Positions 52,927-61,427 of a DNA stretch of 64,000 nucleotides are shown in pieces. The stretch covers positions 1,488,001-1,552,000 of the forward strand of contig NZ_JQLI01000008.1 in NCBI RefSeq assembly GCF_000744095.1, written 5' to 3'. This stretch comes from Cupriavidus necator A5-1. Its GTDB lineage: Bacteria; Pseudomonadota; Gammaproteobacteria; Burkholderiales; Burkholderiaceae. The position numbers and the translations under genes are program-made. How positions within the stretch are numbered: position 1 is the first letter of the stretch; every line of letters starts with the position of its first letter. The notes under the pieces were generated by a model. That model worked only from the letters and a program-made list of their open reading frames with translations. It was not told where the DNA came from and made no database searches.

Positions 52927-53829
52927 ATGAACCCGGCCATCGATACGAGCCAGTCCCCATCCGCCGCGCAGCCTGACGCAGGCGGCGCCCGGCGCGATGC
53001 CTTCGGCCGCGTGCGCTTTGTGCTTGTCGAGACCAGCCACCCGGGCAATGTCGGCTCGGTGGCACGCGCGATCAAGACCATGGGCTTCGGCACCCTGGTG
53101 CTGGTTTCGCCGCGCGAGCCCGATGTGCTGCGCCATCCCGACGCCATCGCCATGGCCAGTGGCGCCGACGATGTGCTGGCGGGCGCCACCATCGTCGACC
53201 AGATCGATGCAGCGCTGGCCGGCGCGGCGCTGACTGTGGCCATGACCGCGCGCCAGCGCGAGTTCGGCCCGCCCCGGCTGCTGCCGCGCGCGGCGGCGGA
53301 ACGCGCCTGCCAGACGCTGGCCGGCAGCGGCGACATCGCCTTCGTCTTCGGCAACGAGCGCTACGGCCTGCCCAACGAGGTGGTCGAGCGCTGCACGGCG
53401 GTCACGCATATCCCGGCCAATCCGGCCTATACCTCGCTGAACCTGGCGCAGGCCGTGCAGCTGGTGGCCTACGAGCTGCGGCTGGCGCTGCTGGATGCGG
53501 CTAACGCGCCAGGCGCGCCGTCGGACGCGGGCGTCAATATCGGCTATGCTGGTGAGCCGGCCACGGCCGAACAGGTCGAGGCCATGTTCGGGCATCTGCA
53601 GTCGGGCCTGGAGGCGATCGGTTTTCTCGATCCGTCCAACCCGCGCAAGCTGATGACCCGGCTGCGCCGGCTGCTGGCCCGCAGCGGCCTGGAGCGCGAA
53701 GAAGTGAATATCCTGCGCGGCATCGCCAAGCACATGCTGATCGCCGCCAAGGACAAGCCGGCCCCCGATAGGAGCACTGACGGGGGACCAGCGACTGGAG
53801 CGAGGACAAGTGGCAGCAACCCGGAGTGA
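52927..53829 (+). CDS. trmJ: tRNA (cytidine/uridine-2'-O-)-methyltransferase
   Basis: The 300-residue SPOUT enzyme methylates ribose at position 32 of the anticodon loop. The knotted SAM-binding fold shows ETSHPGNVGSVARAIKTMGFG (about 38), FVFGNERYGLPNEVVERC (about 140) and NPAYTSLNLAQAVQLVAYEL (about 162). The C-terminal region is the TrmJ-type dimerisation extension, with a Pro/Gly-rich end. The ATG at 52927 is preferred; the ORF begins 69 nt earlier. It is divergent from suhB, as in other Burkholderiales. Confidence 0.93.
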   Translation: MNPAIDTSQSPSAAQPDAGGARRDAFGRVRFVLVETSHPGNVGSVARAIKTMGFGTLVLVSPREPDVLRHPDAIAMASGADDVLAGATIVDQIDAALAGAALTVAMTARQREFGPPRLLPRAAAERACQTLAGSGDIAFVFGNERYGLPNEVVERCTAVTHIPANPAYTSLNLAQAVQLVAYELRLALLDAANAPGAPSDAGVNIGYAGEPATAEQVEAMFGHLQSGLEAIGFLDPSNPRKLMTRLRRLLARSGLEREEVNILRGIAKHMLIAAKDKPAPDRSTDGGPATGARTSGSNPE

Positions 53830-54101
53830 TTCGATGCAGGACGATGCAGGCGCACGCGGCAAGCGCGTGTGCTGCCATCCTGCGGTCGCGGGTTTGCGCA
53901 TGCCCGGGCGATGTTGATCGCCGCATTGCTGCAATGTCCCTGACGGATCAGGGGCCAAAAGCTGGCGCCAAAAGCCGGGCCAGCAAATCACTTACACTCC
54001 CTGATCCCGTCCTCACCGGCCACCGACCTCGCCGGCGACCCTGCCCCAGGCGCAAGCCTCGCGTGGCACGGCGCACGGCGCGGCAACACGACACGACCAA
54101 G

Positions 54102-54845
54102 ATGTTCTCTCGCCTGAAGGAAGATATCGACACGATCATGCTGCGCGATCCCGCCGCGCGCAGCCGCCTGGAGGTGCTGACCTGCTACCCCGGCCTGCAT
54201 GCCGTGGTGTTCCACCGCTTTGCGCATGCCTGCTGGCACGGGGGCTTTCACTGGCTGGGGCGCTGGATCTCGCACTGGTCGCGCTTCCTGACCGGCATCG
54301 AGATCCATCCGGCGGTCCGGCTGGGACGGCGCGTGTTCATCGATCACGGCATGGGCGTGGTGATCGGCGAAACCGCCGAGATCGGCGACGACTGCACCAT
54401 CTACCAGGGCGTGACGCTGGGCGGCACCTCGCTGTACAAGGGCCAGAAGCGCCATCCGACGCTGGGCGCCAACGTGGTGGTGAGCGCGGGTGCCAAGGTG
54501 CTGGGTGGCTTCGTGGTGGGCGACGGTGCGCGTGTGGGTTCCAATGCCGTGGTCCTCAAGCCGGTGCCGCCGGGTGCGACTGCGGTCGGCGTGCCGGCCC
54601 GCATCATCCTGCCCGATGCGCCGGCCGCGCAGCAGGGCGCCAAGCAGGAGTTCTCGGCCTACGGCATCACGCCCAATGCGGACGATCCGGTGTCGCTGGC
54701 CCTCAAGAGCCTGATTGACAATGCGGCGCGCCAGCATGAGCGCATCGAGACGGTGCTGGCCGCGCTGGATCGGCTAGGTGAGCATCTGGAAAACACGCCC
54801 AATGATCGTTTTGATGCCAGTGAGCTGCGCAAGCTGATGAAGTAA
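54102..54845 (+). CDS. cysE: Serine O-acetyltransferase
   Basis: The 247-residue enzyme acetylates serine as the first step of cysteine synthesis. An N-terminal helical part (MFSRLKEDIDTIMLRDPAARS) precedes the left-handed beta-helix with HPAVRLGRRVFIDHGMGVVIGETAEIGDD...QGVTLGGTS. It is the short CysE/EpsC-type, lacking the long N-terminal extension. The C-terminal tail (about 180-247) is longer than in E. coli. The 272-bp gap to trmJ holds no clear gene. Followed by two REP-like palindromes. Confidence 0.95.
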   Translation: MFSRLKEDIDTIMLRDPAARSRLEVLTCYPGLHAVVFHRFAHACWHGGFHWLGRWISHWSRFLTGIEIHPAVRLGRRVFIDHGMGVVIGETAEIGDDCTIYQGVTLGGTSLYKGQKRHPTLGANVVVSAGAKVLGGFVVGDGARVGSNAVVLKPVPPGATAVGVPARIILPDAPAAQQGAKQEFSAYGITPNADDPVSLALKSLIDNAARQHERIETVLAALDRLGEHLENTPNDRFDASELRKLMK

Positions 54846-54858
54846 AAAGTGCGGCCGG

Positions 54859-54897
54859 TTTGCTCCCCTCTCCCGCATGCCGCATGCGGGAGAGGGG
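54859..54897. repeat. REP-like intergenic palindrome, copy 3
   Basis: CCCCTCTCCCGCATG (54865-54879) pairs with 54883-54897. The flank GGTTTGCT before and CCGGGGGAGAG after match the copies at 12911 and 29797. Confidence 0.78.
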
Positions 54898-54953
54898 CCG
54901 GGGGAGAGAGGGCAGGCCGTGGCATACCGCAGCGCCTCACTTCGTCGACGCAC

Positions 54954-54992
54954 CGGCCCTCTCCCCAACCCTCTCCCGCAAGCGGGAGAGGG
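54954..54992. repeat. REP-like intergenic palindrome, copy 4, opposite orientation
   Basis: CCCTCTCCCGC (54969-54979) pairs with 54982-54992 around AA and is preceded by GGCCCTCTCCCC. Its flank is the reverse complement of that after copy 3, so copies 3 and 4 form an inverted pair, as in BIME arrangements. It lies between cysE and the convergent lpxH. Confidence 0.7.
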
Positions 54993-55056
54993 AGCACCCC
55001 AAACAGCGATTCGAGACCCGACGGGCTATGGGCGGCGCAGTCTTTCAACGGCGGTT

Positions 55057-55854
55057 TCAGTCCGTCTGCGGTAGCAGGCGGAAGCCATCGCCATCGAGTT
55101 GCAGCACCGCAGCGCGCGGATGCGCGCCATCCAAATCCCAGTCAGTCAGCACCCACCGCACACCCGCAGCCTCTTCATGCCGCGCCGGCCGGTGGGTGTG
55201 ACCATGCACCAGCAGCGATGCCCCTGCCGTGCCAAGCAACTCGGCCGCGGCCGCAGGCGCCACATCGCCATAGACTACCGGCGCGGGTGCGCCCGCGCTT
55301 CGCTGCCGTGCACGGTTGCCTTCACTGTCGGCGCGCAACTTGCGTGCGATCGACAAGCGCGCACTCAGCGGCAGCGCCAGGAACACACGCTGCACCCAGC
55401 CCTTGCGGGTCCAGCGGCGGAAACGGTTGTAGCGTTCGTCGTCGATGCACAGCATGTCGCCGTGGCTCAGCACGACGCGCTGGCCGGCGCAGTGGATCAC
55501 GGTGGGGTCGGGCAGCAGCGTCGCGCCTGCGGCGGCAGCGAAGCGCTGGCCCAGCAGGAAGTCGCGGTTGCCGTGCATCAGGTACACGGCCACGCCGCGC
55601 GCGGCCAGCGCGCGCAGGGCGCCCGCCACGCGTTGCGCGAACGGCGAGTCGGTTTCCTCGTCGCCGATCCAGAATTCAAAGAAGTCGCCCAGGATGAAGA
55701 GCGCGCGCGCGCCATGCGTGGCGCGTTCGAGCACGCGCTCGAAAGCCGCCAGCGTGCGCGGCATGCCCGGCGTGAGATGCAGGTCTGAAATGAACCACGC
55801 CGGCGCCTGTACCTCGAGGGGACCGGCCACCGGCGTGTGGGAGATTGCGGTCAT
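55057..55854 (-). CDS. lpxH: UDP-2,3-diacylglucosamine diphosphatase
   Basis: The 265-residue enzyme hydrolyses UDP-2,3-diacylglucosamine to lipid X, a step of lipid A synthesis at the inner membrane. Metallophosphoesterase motifs are visible: WFISDLHL (about 22), LGDFFEFWIGDEE (about 55), HGNRDFLLG (about 94), LSHGDMLC (about 127) and VHGHTHRP (about 205). Start 55854 (MTAISHTP) is chosen, with a weak Shine-Dalgarno. The order lpxH-ppiB-ppiA is conserved in Burkholderiales. It is convergent with cysE across the REP pair. Confidence 0.95.
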   Translation of the reverse strand: MTAISHTPVAGPLEVQAPAWFISDLHLTPGMPRTLAAFERVLERATHGARALFILGDFFEFWIGDEETDSPFAQRVAGALRALAARGVAVYLMHGNRDFLLGQRFAAAAGATLLPDPTVIHCAGQRVVLSHGDMLCIDDERYNRFRRWTRKGWVQRVFLALPLSARLSIARKLRADSEGNRARQRSAGAPAPVVYGDVAPAAAAELLGTAGASLLVHGHTHRPARHEEAAGVRWVLTDWDLDGAHPRAAVLQLDGDGFRLLPQTD

Positions 55855-55920
55855 GCGTGGTGTCGGTAGGAAAATGCCGGCACGCGGGCGCGCACGGAAC
55901 CGCAATCGGCAGGCATAGGC

Positions 55921-56421
55921 TTATTCGACGACGACAGCCTTCTCGATCACCACGTCTTCCAGCGGCACGTCCTGGTGGAAGCCCGAGGTGCCGGTACGCA
56001 CGCCCTTGATCTGGTCGACCACTTCGGTGCCTTCGACGACTTTGCCGAACACGGCGTAGCCGAAGCCTTGCGGCGTGGGCGAGGTGAAGTTCAGGAAGTC
56101 GTTGTCAACCACGTTGATGAAGAACTGCGCGGTGGCCGAGTGCGGCGCGTTGGTGCGTGCCATCGCCACGGTGTAGCGGTCGTTTTTCAGGCCGTTGCCG
56201 GCTTCGTTCTCGATCGGGGCGTCGGTGCCCTTTTGCTTCATGCCGGGCTCGAAGCCGCCGCCCTGGATCATGAAGTTCTTGATCACGCGGTGGAAGATAG
56301 TGTTGTCATAGTGGCCCTTGCCGACGTACGACAGGAAGTTCTCGACGGACTTCGGTGCCTTCTCGGCGTCGAGTTCGATAGTGATGACACCCTGGTTGGT
56401 GTGGAGCTGTACCTTGGACAT
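55921..56421 (-). CDS. ppiB: Cyclophilin-type peptidyl-prolyl isomerase, cytoplasmic
   Basis: The 166-residue protein is a cyclophilin with FHRVIKNFMIQGGGF, AMARTNAPHSATAQFFINVVDN and GFGYAVFGKVVEGTEVVDQI, the active-site blocks. No signal peptide is present. It corresponds to PpiB. ATG 56421 is preceded by GAGGAA. It is 21 nt downstream of ppiA, and both are likely co-transcribed. Confidence 0.95.
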   Translation of the reverse strand: MSKVQLHTNQGVITIELDAEKAPKSVENFLSYVGKGHYDNTIFHRVIKNFMIQGGGFEPGMKQKGTDAPIENEAGNGLKNDRYTVAMARTNAPHSATAQFFINVVDNDFLNFTSPTPQGFGYAVFGKVVEGTEVVDQIKGVRTGTSGFHQDVPLEDVVIEKAVVVE

Positions 56422-56442
56422 GGGTTTCCTCTGTTCGGTGTG

Positions 56443-57027
56443 TTATTTGACGACAGTGGCCGACTCGATCACGATCGGCGAGGCCGGCACATTGCGCATG
56501 GGGCCGTAGGCCGTGGTCGGCACGCTCTTGATCTTGTCGATCGTGTCCATGCCGTCCACCACCTTGCCGAAGACTGCGTAGCCGTTGCCGTCCGGCTGCG
56601 GGTAGTCGAGATTCGGATTATCCACCACATTGACGAAGAACTGCGCGGTGGCCGAGTCGGGGTTGCTGGTACGTGCCATGGCCACCGTGCCGGCCTTGTT
56701 CTTCAGGCCGCCGCGCGCTTCCAGCGGGATCGGCGCGCGCGTGGGCTTTTCCTTCATGTCGCGGTCGAAGCCGCCGCCCTGCACCATGAAGCCGTTGATG
56801 ACGCGGTGGAAGATGGTGCCGCTGTAGAAGCCGCTCTTCACGTACTCCAGGAAGTTGGCAACCGTCTTCGGCGCCGCATCCGGGTACACCTCGATGGTGA
56901 ACTTGCCGGCGCTGGTGACGAACTGGACGCGCTCGGGGGCTTTCTGCTGCGCCATGGCGCTGAACGACGACAGGACCAGTGCGCCTGCCGTCAGGGCGGC
57001 CAGCACGATGCGACGGGAACGGATCAT
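56443..57027 (-). CDS. ppiA: Cyclophilin-type peptidyl-prolyl isomerase, exported
   Basis: The 194-residue cyclophilin has a signal peptide (MIRSRRIVLAALTAGALVLSSFSAMAQ) that distinguishes it from its cytoplasmic neighbour. The blocks FHRVINGFMVQGGGF and MARTSNPDSATAQFFVNVVDN are present. It works on periplasmic proteins. ATG 57027 is preceded by CGGAG. An upstream TPR protein on the same strand is 70 nt away. Confidence 0.95.
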   Translation of the reverse strand: MIRSRRIVLAALTAGALVLSSFSAMAQQKAPERVQFVTSAGKFTIEVYPDAAPKTVANFLEYVKSGFYSGTIFHRVINGFMVQGGGFDRDMKEKPTRAPIPLEARGGLKNKAGTVAMARTSNPDSATAQFFVNVVDNPNLDYPQPDGNGYAVFGKVVDGMDTIDKIKSVPTTAYGPMRNVPASPIVIESATVVK

Positions 57028-57097
57028 AGGGAAACTCCGGTAAGTCTGGATACACACGGCCCGGACGCGCGGCGCCCGGGCCTTCGGGATGGGGGCG

Positions 57098-57820
57098 TCA
57101 GTTGGCCGCGGGCGCGCTGGCCGGGGCCCGGCGGCCGGCGGGTGCCGGCTTGCGGCTGCCGGCGGGCGCGGCCGGCGTTGCCGGTGTTGCCGGGTTTGCC
57201 GGCGCGGCAGTCTCTCGCAGCTGGCGCAGGGCGGTGCTGGCGCGGGTGTCACCCGGGTTGCGCCGCAGCGCCTCGGCGTAGCTCTGCTCGGCCAGGCGCA
57301 GGTAGACGTCGCCCAGGTTGGTATAGGCGATGGCAAAGGCGGGTTTGACCTCGGTGGCCAGCACCAGTTCGGCCTCGGCGCGCTTCAGGTCGCCGCGCTT
57401 GGCATAGAGCAGCGCCAGGTTGTTGTGAGGCTCGGGCAGTTCGGGGAAGTCCTGCGCCATCTCGGCAAAGGCCTGGATCGCGGCATCCTCGCGGCCGGAC
57501 TGCGCCAGTGCCCAGGCGCGCTGGAAGCGGGCCTGCGCATTGCGCGGATTGGCCGCCAGCACCCGGTCGAAGCCCTTGATGGCTTCGTCATAGCGGCGCG
57601 CGTTGGCGGCCTGCTGGGCTGCGCTCATGCCCGGGTCGAGCGAGCGGATGCCGTCGACGGGGGAAGTGGGCGCAGGGATCGACAGCGGGCCGTGCTGCGC
57701 ATGCGCAGGGCCGGCCAGCGTGGCGGCCAGGGCCAGCATGGCCAGCGCGGCGCGGGCGCCGTGTCTGCGTGCAGGGGCGCTGAAGGCGGCGGGAGGCGGG
57801 GAGGGCAGCAGCAGGCTCAT
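57098..57820 (-). CDS. Exported TPR-repeat protein
   Basis: The 240-residue protein has an N-terminal signal (ALAMLALAATLAGPAHAQ, about 20-40) and three or four tetratricopeptide repeats (AQQAANARRYDEAIKGFDRVLAANPRNAQAR...LPEPHNNLALLYAKRGDLKRAEAELVLATE). A Pro/Ala-rich tail follows. It is likely a periplasmic adaptor. ATG 57820 is used; the longer frame is not protein-like. It is divergent from cysS over a 292-bp gap that holds no evident ORF. A conserved neighbour of ppiA in this group. Confidence 0.87.
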   Translation of the reverse strand: MSLLLPSPPPAAFSAPARRHGARAALAMLALAATLAGPAHAQHGPLSIPAPTSPVDGIRSLDPGMSAAQQAANARRYDEAIKGFDRVLAANPRNAQARFQRAWALAQSGREDAAIQAFAEMAQDFPELPEPHNNLALLYAKRGDLKRAEAELVLATEVKPAFAIAYTNLGDVYLRLAEQSYAEALRRNPGDTRASTALRQLRETAAPANPATPATPAAPAGSRKPAPAGRRAPASAPAAN

Positions 57821-58112
57821 TGAAGACGGGTCCGTTATACTCCGCGGCATTCTAGCAAAGCGGCAAGTCCGGCACGAAAGCAGCCCGGCGCGCGCACCGA
57901 CCTGCGGGCGGGCTGACGCGCGGACCAGCGACGCCGCGCGGCCAACCGGCACACCGCCTTCCGGTAAGATATGGGGCGCGGCGGATTTGCGCCAGCGCCA
58001 GCCGATGCGGTCGCGGCCGGTGCCAGCGGTGCGCCCGTGGCGCGGGCGCGGACGAACCCGCGTTGCCTGCTGTGCGAACCCGGCAGTCTCCTCTCATCAC
58101 TCACATCGTTTC

Positions 58113-59501
58113 ATGCAGCTTCTGAACATCTACAACACGCTCGCCCGTGAGAAACAGCCATTCGTGCCGATCGAACCCGGCAAGGTCCGCATGTATGTGT
58201 GCGGCATGACGGTGTACGACTACTGTCACGTCGGCCACGCGCGCGTGATGGTGGTGTTCGACATGGTGCACCGCTGGCTGCGCGCCGCCGGTTACGACGT
58301 GACGTATGTGCAGAACATCACCGACATCGACGACAAGATCATCCGCCGCGCCGTCGAGAACGGCGAGACCATCGGCCAGCTGACCACGCGCTTCATCCAG
58401 TACATGCACGAGGATGCCGCGGCGCTGGGGGTGATCCGTCCCGACCACGAGCCGCGCGCGACTGACTTTGTGCCGCAGATGCTCGACATGATCGGCAAGC
58501 TCGAAGCCAAGGGCCTGGCCTACCAGGCCAGCGACGGCGACGTGAACTACTCGGTGCGCAAGTTTGACGGCTACGGCAAGCTCTCCGGCAAGTCGCTGGA
58601 AGACCTGCGCGCCGGCGAGCGCGTGAGCGCCAACGACGCCAAGCAGGACCCGCTGGACTTCGTGCTGTGGAAATCGGCCAAGGCCAGCGAGCCGCCCGAG
58701 AGCAAGTGGGAATCGAAGTGGGGCGCCGGCCGCCCGGGCTGGCACATTGAATGCTCCGCCATGAGTTGCGCGCTGCTGGGCGAGCATTTCGACATCCATG
58801 GTGGTGGGGCGGATCTGCAGTTCCCGCACCATGAAAACGAGATCGCACAGTCCGAAGGAGCCAGCGGCAAGCCCTTCGTCAACATGTGGATGCACAACGG
58901 TTTCGTGCGCATCAACGACGAGAAAATGTCCAAGTCGCTTGGCAATTTCTTCACGATCCGGGAAGTTTTGAAGTCGTACGATGCCGAGGTCGTACGCTTC
59001 TTTATCCTGCGCGCGCACTATCGCAGCCCGCTGAACTACAGCGACGCGCACCTGGACGACGCGCGCCACGCGCTCACGCGCCTGTACACCGCGCTCAAGG
59101 ACAGCCAGCCCGGCGGCTGCGCGGTGGACTGGGAAGAACCGCACGCGAAGCGCTTCGCCGAGGCCATGGGCGACGACTTCAACACCCCGATCGCGATGGC
59201 GGTGCTGTTCGACCTGGCCAGCGAGATCAACCGCACCGGCTCGACCGCGGCCGCGCGCCAGCTCAAGGGCCTGGCCGGCACGCTGGGCCTGCTTGAGCGC
59301 GACCCGCACACCTTCCTGCAGGGCGGCAAGTCCGACGACGGCCCGTCGCCGGAACAGATCGAAACGCTGATCGCGGCGCGCAAGACCGCCAAGGTCCAGC
59401 GCGACTTTGCCGAAGCGGACCGCATCCGCGCCGAACTGCTGGCCGCGGGCATCGTGCTGGAAGACAAGCCGGGCGGTGCCACCGAGTGGAGGCGTGCTTG
59501 A
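58113..59501 (+). CDS. cysS: Cysteinyl-tRNA synthetase
   Basis: The 462-residue class I enzyme charges tRNA-Cys. The HIGH-type motif is CGMTVYDYCHVGHARVMV (about 28), and the zinc ligands Cys28, Cys in WHIECSAM and the His/Glu of FPHHENE are present. KMSKS is EKMSKSLGNF (about 270). Start ATG at 58113 (MQLLNIYN). The stop overlaps the glycosylase start, so the two are translationally coupled. Confidence 0.98.
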   Translation: MQLLNIYNTLAREKQPFVPIEPGKVRMYVCGMTVYDYCHVGHARVMVVFDMVHRWLRAAGYDVTYVQNITDIDDKIIRRAVENGETIGQLTTRFIQYMHEDAAALGVIRPDHEPRATDFVPQMLDMIGKLEAKGLAYQASDGDVNYSVRKFDGYGKLSGKSLEDLRAGERVSANDAKQDPLDFVLWKSAKASEPPESKWESKWGAGRPGWHIECSAMSCALLGEHFDIHGGGADLQFPHHENEIAQSEGASGKPFVNMWMHNGFVRINDEKMSKSLGNFFTIREVLKSYDAEVVRFFILRAHYRSPLNYSDAHLDDARHALTRLYTALKDSQPGGCAVDWEEPHAKRFAEAMGDDFNTPIAMAVLFDLASEINRTGSTAAARQLKGLAGTLGLLERDPHTFLQGGKSDDGPSPEQIETLIAARKTAKVQRDFAEADRIRAELLAAGIVLEDKPGGATEWRRA

Positions 59502-60340
59502 AAGCTGCCGCGCGCAAGCCCGCCACCGCCACGCCGCCGGCCGCAACGGGCCGGGCGAAGGCGGCCGGTCCGCGCCCGGACAAGGCTGGCGCCAAAGAGG
59601 CGCCGCTGCCTGATGGCCAGGATACGGCAAAGGTTCCGGCAAGAAAAACCGCGCGCAACGCAAAGGCCGTCCTGCCCGAGGCGGATGCGGTGCCGCTGCC
59701 GGTCGAGACCGTCATCGATGCGGTGCGCCCCGCCTACTGGGACGAGGCCTGCGCCGACCTGATGAAGCGCGACCGCATCCTGCGCAAGATGATCCCGACT
59801 TACGGCCCGGCGCATTTGGTGTCGCGCGGCGATCCGTTCGTCACGCTGGCGCGCGCGGTGGTGGGCCAGCAAATTTCGGTCAAGGCGGCGCAGTCGGTGT
59901 GGGAGCGGCTGCATGCGGCCTGCCCCAAGCTGACGCCGGCACAGTTCCTGCGCGCCGGTCCAGAGAAGCTGGCCGGCTGCGGGCTGTCCAAGCGCAAGGG
60001 GGAATACCTGATCGACCTGGCCGACCACTTCAAGGCGGGCACGGTGCATGTCGCCGAATGGGCGCAGATGGACGACGAAGCGGTGATCGCGGAGCTGACG
60101 CAGATCCGCGGCATCGGCCGCTGGACCGCCGAGATGTTCCTGATGTTCAACCTGATGCGGCCCAACGTGCTGCCCCTCGATGACATCGGCCTGATCAACG
60201 CGATCTCCGCCAACTATTTCAGCGGCGAACCCGTCACCCGCAGCGAGGCGCGCGAAGTCGCGGCTAACTGGGAGCCGTGGCGAACCGTGGCGACGTGGTA
60301 TATGTGGCGCAGTCTCGACCCGCTGCCAGTGACGTATTAG
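59498..60340 (+). CDS. DNA-3-methyladenine glycosylase-type protein (HhH-GPD)
   Basis: The approximately 280-residue protein is an HhH-GPD DNA glycosylase like AlkA/MagIII. The helix-hairpin-helix lies in LTQIRGIGRWTAEMFLMF, with the catalytic Asp in NVLPLDDIGL. GDPFVTLARAVVGQQISVKAAQSVW is the family core. The first 60 residues are a Lys/Ala/Pro-rich tail, probably disordered. Start TTG 59498 is preferred because GGAGG stands 5 nt before it; GTG 59486 would lie inside the same spot. It overlaps the end of cysS by 4 nt. It probably removes alkylated bases. Confidence 0.88.
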   Translation: MKAAARKPATATPPAATGRAKAAGPRPDKAGAKEAPLPDGQDTAKVPARKTARNAKAVLPEADAVPLPVETVIDAVRPAYWDEACADLMKRDRILRKMIPTYGPAHLVSRGDPFVTLARAVVGQQISVKAAQSVWERLHAACPKLTPAQFLRAGPEKLAGCGLSKRKGEYLIDLADHFKAGTVHVAEWAQMDDEAVIAELTQIRGIGRWTAEMFLMFNLMRPNVLPLDDIGLINAISANYFSGEPVTRSEAREVAANWEPWRTVATWYMWRSLDPLPVTY

Positions 60341-60417
60341 GCATCAGGGCAAGAAAATTTAGTGGCAGGTGCAGTCCGGGCTATCTGGCAGGCGCTAAGA
60401 TAGCGACCAAATTCCGG

Positions 60418-60423
60418 TAGAAT
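60418..60423 (+). promoter_or_regulatory. -10 box of accA
   Basis: TAGAAT lies 32 nt before the accA start. The predicted leader is about 26 nt. No convincing -35 is visible. Confidence 0.45.
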
Positions 60424-60455
60424 GCGCCCCTTCACAGACAGGTACGTGTGATTTT

Positions 60456-61427
60456 ATGAAAACCACCTTCCTGGATTTTGAGCAGCCCATTGCCGAACTC
60501 GAGGCAAAGATCGAAGAACTGCGCTTTGTGCAGGACGATTCGGCTGTTGATATTTCCGAAGAGATTTCGCGGCTGGCCGGCAAGAGCCAGCAGCTGACCA
60601 AAGACATCTATGCCAACCTGACCCCTTGGCAGGTTGCGCAAATCGCCCGCCACCCCCAGCGTCCCTATACGCTGGACTACGTGCGCGAGATCTTTACCGA
60701 TTTCCACGAACTGCACGGCGACCGCACCTTTGCCGACGACCTGTCGATCATCGGCGGCCTGGCGCGCTTCAACGGCCAGTCGTGCATGGTGATCGGCCAC
60801 CAGAAGGGCCGTGACACGAAAGAGCGCGCCATGCGCAATTTCGGCATGCCCAAGCCCGAGGGCTACCGCAAGGCCAAGCGCCTGATGGAGCTGGCGGACA
60901 AGTTCGGCCTGCCGATCTTCACCTTCGTCGACACTCCGGGTGCATTCCCCGGCATCGACGCCGAAGAGCGCGGCCAGTCGGAAGCCATCGGCCACAACCT
61001 GTACGTGATGGCCGGCCTGAAGGTGCCCCTGATCGCCACCATCATCGGTGAAGGCGGTTCGGGCGGCGCGCTGGCGATTGCCGTGGGCGACGTGGTGCAG
61101 ATGCTGCAGTTCGCCACCTACGCGGTGATCTCGCCGGAGGGCTGCGCCTCGATCCTGTGGAAGACCGCCGAGAAGGCCCCCGAAGCCGCCGAGGCACTGG
61201 GCCTGACCGCGCACCGCCTGAAGGCGCTGGGCCTGATCGACAAGATCGTCAGCGAACCGCTGGGCGGCGCGCACCGCGACTACAAGGCCATGGCGGCGCT
61301 GCTCAAGCGCTCGCTGGCCGAGTCGCTGCGCCAGTTCCAGGGCATGAGCGTGAAGGAGCTGCAGGCTCGCCGCTACGAACGCCTGCTCGCCTATGGCAAG
61401 TTCAAGGAAACCGGCGTCCAGGACTGA
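60456..61427 (+). CDS. accA: Acetyl-CoA carboxylase carboxyltransferase subunit alpha
   Basis: The 323-residue protein forms with AccD the carboxyltransferase that makes malonyl-CoA. Family blocks FTDFHELHGDRTFADD, KGRDTKERAMRNFGMPKPEGYRKA, FVDTPGAFPGIDAEERGQSEAI and IGEGGSGGALAIAVGD are intact. Its end overlaps tilS by 35 nt, in a different frame. The accA-tilS pair is known from other proteobacteria. Confidence 0.98.
   Translation: MKTTFLDFEQPIAELEAKIEELRFVQDDSAVDISEEISRLAGKSQQLTKDIYANLTPWQVAQIARHPQRPYTLDYVREIFTDFHELHGDRTFADDLSIIGGLARFNGQSCMVIGHQKGRDTKERAMRNFGMPKPEGYRKAKRLMELADKFGLPIFTFVDTPGAFPGIDAEERGQSEAIGHNLYVMAGLKVPLIATIIGEGGSGGALAIAVGDVVQMLQFATYAVISPEGCASILWKTAEKAPEAAEALGLTAHRLKALGLIDKIVSEPLGGAHRDYKAMAALLKRSLAESLRQFQGMSVKELQARRYERLLAYGKFKETGVQD

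Noticed and set aside
54859..54992. Two palindromes close together as a possible small CRISPR array
   Set aside because: The copies are in opposite orientation, differ in length, and similar single copies occur elsewhere. No cas gene is present; REP-type repeats explain them.
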